This document shows positions 58,446 to 60,389 of a stretch of 60,389 nt of DNA, one piece after another. Both the position numbers and the translations under genes were made by a program. The notes beneath the pieces are model-generated. The model made no database searches. It saw only the letters and a list, made by a program, of their open reading frames with translations, and was not told where the DNA came from. This stretch comes from CAIQJJ01 sp964606085 (GTDB lineage: Bacteria; Chloroflexota; Anaerolineae; Anaerolineales; UBA4823): contig CAZSFD010000021.1 of assembly GCA_964606085.1 (NCBI GenBank), positions 1 to 60,389 of the forward strand, in the 5' to 3' direction. The stretch's first letter is position 1, and each line of letters begins with the position of its first letter.

Positions 58446-58459
58446 GGCCTCCTGAAGTG

Positions 58460-58488
58460 ATTATGCCATAGCAAAAAGGCTGCGGCAA
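58460..58488 (-). promoter_or_regulatory. Promoter of the multidomain sensor gene
   Basis: On the minus strand: TTGCCG (58483-58488), 17 bp, and CATAAT (58460-58465). The leader is short and holds the AGGAGG site. Confidence 0.55.
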
Positions 58489-58568
58489 GCGACAAATACA
58501 ATACGTTTACCCAACAATAGCGCGCGATGCAATTTATCTTGTTGAAATATGGATTTCAGAATTGAAAG

Positions 58569-58597
58569 TTGACAAGCCCCCGATTTTTTGCGACAAT
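58569..58597 (+). promoter_or_regulatory. Strong promoter of the candidate RNA gene
   Basis: TTGACA (58569-58574), a 17-bp spacer, and GACAAT (58592-58597). No coding frame with natural composition follows on the plus strand. Confidence 0.7.
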
Positions 58598-58603
58598 ACA
58601 GTC

Positions 58604-58850
58604 ACCAACCGCTGTACAGGCCTTACCAGCCAAACAAGTTTAGCAAGTGAACGGTGGTTTGGTATGCGCAGAGCAGGTTCTCTCTGCCCCAGCCGCCCAA
58701 ATGTATTGGTTCGTGTGCTGAGAAGCTGTTACAGCGGTTTGGAAAATCCTCCGGTCAACCCTGGTGTTCAGGGCTTCATGGTTTGTGTCTCCCATCTCTC
58801 CTTTTCCTTTCTGAATGTTCCGGCGGCTGTGGGTGGCCGCCGGAACGCTT
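58604..58850 (+). ncRNA. Candidate structured RNA (6S-like fold)
   Basis: The predicted transcript starts near 58604. ccgctgta (58609-58616) pairs with tacagcgg (58730-58737), closing a long rod. Inside, agcaagtgaac (58642-58652) pairs with gttcgtgtgct (58709-58719), tttgg (58658-58662) with ccaaa (58697-58701), and gcagag (58668-58673) with ctctgc (58682-58687). A large asymmetric loop separates the outer and inner stems, as in 6S RNA. A further small hairpin and a terminator follow. The sequence lacks SRP, tmRNA and RNase P signatures. The family is not certain. Confidence 0.45.
58817..58850 (+). terminator. Terminator of the candidate RNA gene
   Basis: The arms gttccggcggc (58817-58827) and gccgccggaac (58836-58846) close an 8-nt loop, followed by gcttt. 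The T run is short. Confidence 0.65.
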
Positions 58851-58883
58851 TAACCAGTAGCGCGGGAGGGATGCTTTTTTCCC

Positions 58884-60203
58884 CTAACGATCCAATTCGC
58901 CAATCAACGACCACGGCCCGGCCCAGGTTATCGTCACGGGGAGAATCTGGCCGCGCAGGTCTTTCTCGGTTTCGACAAAAACCAGGCGGTTGGTAGCGCT
59001 GCGGCCTTTCCAGCGTTTTTTCACCTTTTCTTCAAATAACACCGTTTCTTGTTTCCCCAGGCTGAGTGCGTTGATCTCACCGACGATGCTCTCTTGCAGC
59101 GCTTCCAGTGCGCGGAATCGGCGCATTTTTTCGGCTTCTGGCACGTCATCGGCCATGCGGCGTTCGGCCACGGTGCCGGGCCGTGGTGAATAACGCGCCA
59201 GGTGGGCTACGTCGAGTTTCAGTTCGGCTAACAGGTCGTAGGTACGTTGGAACTGCGCCTCGCTCTCGCCAGGGAAACCCACGATGATGTCTGTGCCAAT
59301 CGAAACGCCGGGGCCAATGCGCCGGCGGATATTCTCAATGAGGCGGCGGTAATCGTCGGCCGTATAGCCGCGTTTCATATTTTCTAGCACTTCATCATCG
59401 CCCGCCTGCACCGGCACCTCGATATGTGGCATCACCTTCGGCAATTCGGCCACGGTATCGAGCAGTTCGTCGGTCATCCAATTGGGGTGCGAAGTAAGAA
59501 AACGGATGCGTTCAAGCCCCTCTATTTCGTGAACAATGCGCAGCAGGCCAGCCAGGTTGGGGCCATCGGCAATATCTTTACCATAACGGTCTACGATCTG
59601 CCCCAGGAAGGTCACTTCTTTCACGCCCTGCTCAACCAGCGCACGGACTTCGGCCACGATCTCCCCCACGCGTCGTGAACGCTCCACACCGCGCCGATAA
59701 GGGATGATGCAGAAGGTGCAGGCGTGGGAACACCCCAACACCACCGGCACGTGGGCGGCCACCAGTTTGCCGCGCTCATTCTCTGGCAGAGTTAACTCAC
59801 CATCAAGAATGGCATTGGTTCGGGCGGCGGCGTCTTCCTGGATCACACGCGCCTCGCCCTGGGTCAGATATGCCACCAGCGGGCCAGGGTCAGATGGCGG
59901 GGAGAATACATCCACGTAAGGTAGTTTTTCGCGCAATTTGCCATTACTTCTCACCCCCACCAGACAGCCCATCAGGTTTATGATTAATTCCGGGCGACGC
60001 TCTTTGAGCGGTCGCAGCGATGTAAGCCGCCCGTAAGCCTTGTCTTCGGCGCTTTGGCGCACCACACACGTGTTTAGAACAATGACATCTGCTTGCTCGA
60101 CCTGCGAGGTGGGGTGGTAGCCCAACTGTTCCAGGGCTGAGGCCACGCGCTGCGAGTCAGCCATATTCATCTGGCAGCCTTCGGTCCAAATATGATAGTG
60201 CAT
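58884..60203 (-). CDS. miaB: tRNA-2-methylthio-N6-dimethylallyladenosine synthase
   Basis: 439 aa. The N-terminal UPF0004 domain holds the first cluster (EGCQMNMADS, LNTCVVRQSA and LMGCLVG). The radical SAM site is VVLGCSHACTFCIIPYRRGV (CxxxCxxC). A TRAM domain closes the C-terminus (about 375-439). It methylthiolates A37 of tRNAs reading UNN codons. The neighbouring tRNA-Glu is transcribed on the same strand, upstream of it. Confidence 0.92.
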   Translation of the reverse strand: MHYHIWTEGCQMNMADSQRVASALEQLGYHPTSQVEQADVIVLNTCVVRQSAEDKAYGRLTSLRPLKERRPELIINLMGCLVGVRSNGKLREKLPYVDVFSPPSDPGPLVAYLTQGEARVIQEDAAARTNAILDGELTLPENERGKLVAAHVPVVLGCSHACTFCIIPYRRGVERSRRVGEIVAEVRALVEQGVKEVTFLGQIVDRYGKDIADGPNLAGLLRIVHEIEGLERIRFLTSHPNWMTDELLDTVAELPKVMPHIEVPVQAGDDEVLENMKRGYTADDYRRLIENIRRRIGPGVSIGTDIIVGFPGESEAQFQRTYDLLAELKLDVAHLARYSPRPGTVAERRMADDVPEAEKMRRFRALEALQESIVGEINALSLGKQETVLFEEKVKKRWKGRSATNRLVFVETEKDLRGQILPVTITWAGPWSLIGELDR

Positions 60204-60263
60204 AAAACAATCCTGACACCTCGGTGAAGAGGTCTACCAATAAATGATCTTGCTGGGTGTTGG

Positions 60264-60330
60264 CAAAAAAGACAAAGGGTGTAAAGTGGCTATTTTGCTC
60301 TTTGGGAGAGCAACCACCTTACACCCTTTG
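60264..60330 (-). terminator. Terminator of tRNA-Glu
   Basis: The arms caaagggtgtaaagtgg (60273-60289) and ccaccttacaccctttg (60314-60330) pair with one G-U on the minus strand, with an inner stem ttgctct/agagcaa. A T-rich run follows the stem on the minus strand. Confidence 0.88.
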
Positions 60331-60336
60331 TTTGTG

Positions 60337-60389
60337 TGCCCCCAGAGAGATTCGAACTCTCGTTTTAGCCTTGAAAGGGCTGCGTCCTG
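60337..60389 (-). tRNA. tRNA-Glu (anticodon TTC), cut by the window edge
   Basis: The 3' part is present: anticodon arm agcc/ggct with loop CTTTCAA (anticodon TTC), T arm gagag/ctctc with TTCGAAT, and acceptor strand TGGGGGC with discriminator A. The 5' acceptor and most of the D arm lie outside the window. CCA is not encoded. Confidence 0.88.

Noticed and set aside
58604..58850. SRP RNA, tmRNA or RNase P RNA
   Set aside because: The diagnostic motifs of each (GGAAGG...AGCAG, the tRNA-like ends, or the P4 core) are missing.
58562..58996. 144-aa open frame on the plus strand
   Set aside because: It crosses the candidate RNA and the end of miaB, starts inside the promoter and has no domain.

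Overview
The window is one contiguous stretch of a GC-rich bacterial chromosome with about 57 protein genes, one complete tRNA (Val) and one tRNA cut by the right edge (Glu). I see no rRNA, phage block, transposase or CRISPR array. The gene content suggests a Chloroflexota bacterium, probably Anaerolineae-like. The reasons are several exported or membrane-anchored proteins with long Thr/Pro-rich linkers, a Bacillus-like qcrABC complex whose subunit IV is fused to c-type cytochrome domains, coenzyme F420 genes, a carotenoid pair, and many short palindromic repeats between genes. This placement is inference from gene content and not from a marker gene.

Layout, left to right. 1-1000: an AT-rich edge with a small helix-turn-helix gene and tRNA-Val. 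1.0-3.8 kb: RpiR-type regulator, FAH-family hydrolase and a Thr/Pro-rich membrane protein. 4.2-10.0 kb: phytoene synthase and desaturase, two small proteins, a penicillin-binding-like serine hydrolase and a phosphoesterase. 10.1-14.0 kb (minus): PurO-like protein, DUF1385, M20 dipeptidase, DUF1361. 14.1-16.2 kb: an AbiEii-like pair, a Nudix hydrolase and a tyrosine phosphatase. 16.4-21.9 kb: SsnA-like amidohydrolase, then an F420 group (npdG, cofE, 2H phosphoesterase, short pyrophosphatase, alpha/beta hydrolase, nitroreductase). 21.9-25.7 kb (minus): L,D-transpeptidase, metA, and metY behind a SAM-I riboswitch. 25.7-32.8 kb (minus): a very large sensor-like protein with its ECF sigma factor, then rlmB, cysS and a PIN/TRAM protein. 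33.0-36.3 kb: a transporter with an inserted domain, then a VapBC45-like pair coupled to a methyltransferase.

36.3-42.2 kb (minus): a second methyltransferase, UDP-sugar dehydrogenase and the whole sdhCDAB set. 42.4-44.9 kb: qcrABC, divergent from sdh. 45.1-51.8 kb: a Tat-exported Thr-rich protein, DsbA-like oxidoreductase, carboxylesterase, an orphan double-receiver regulator coupled to an acyltransferase, a lone CoA-transferase subunit and a small membrane protein. 51.9-56.2 kb: P5C dehydrogenase and SbcC. 56.3-60.4 kb: a protein joining a sigma-like region, a membrane segment, a C39-peptidase-like domain without its nucleophile, and a TPR tail; a candidate structured RNA; miaB; tRNA-Glu.

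The respiratory genes belong together: succinate dehydrogenase feeds quinol to the qcrABC complex, and the two operons share one divergent promoter region. The main novelty candidates are the sigma-like/C39-like/TPR protein, a Nudix hydrolase interrupted in frame by a copy of a dispersed palindrome, four copies of an ATTCG-rich repeat between genes of the same strand, the transporter with an inserted extracytoplasmic domain, and an unassigned RNA with its own near-consensus promoter.
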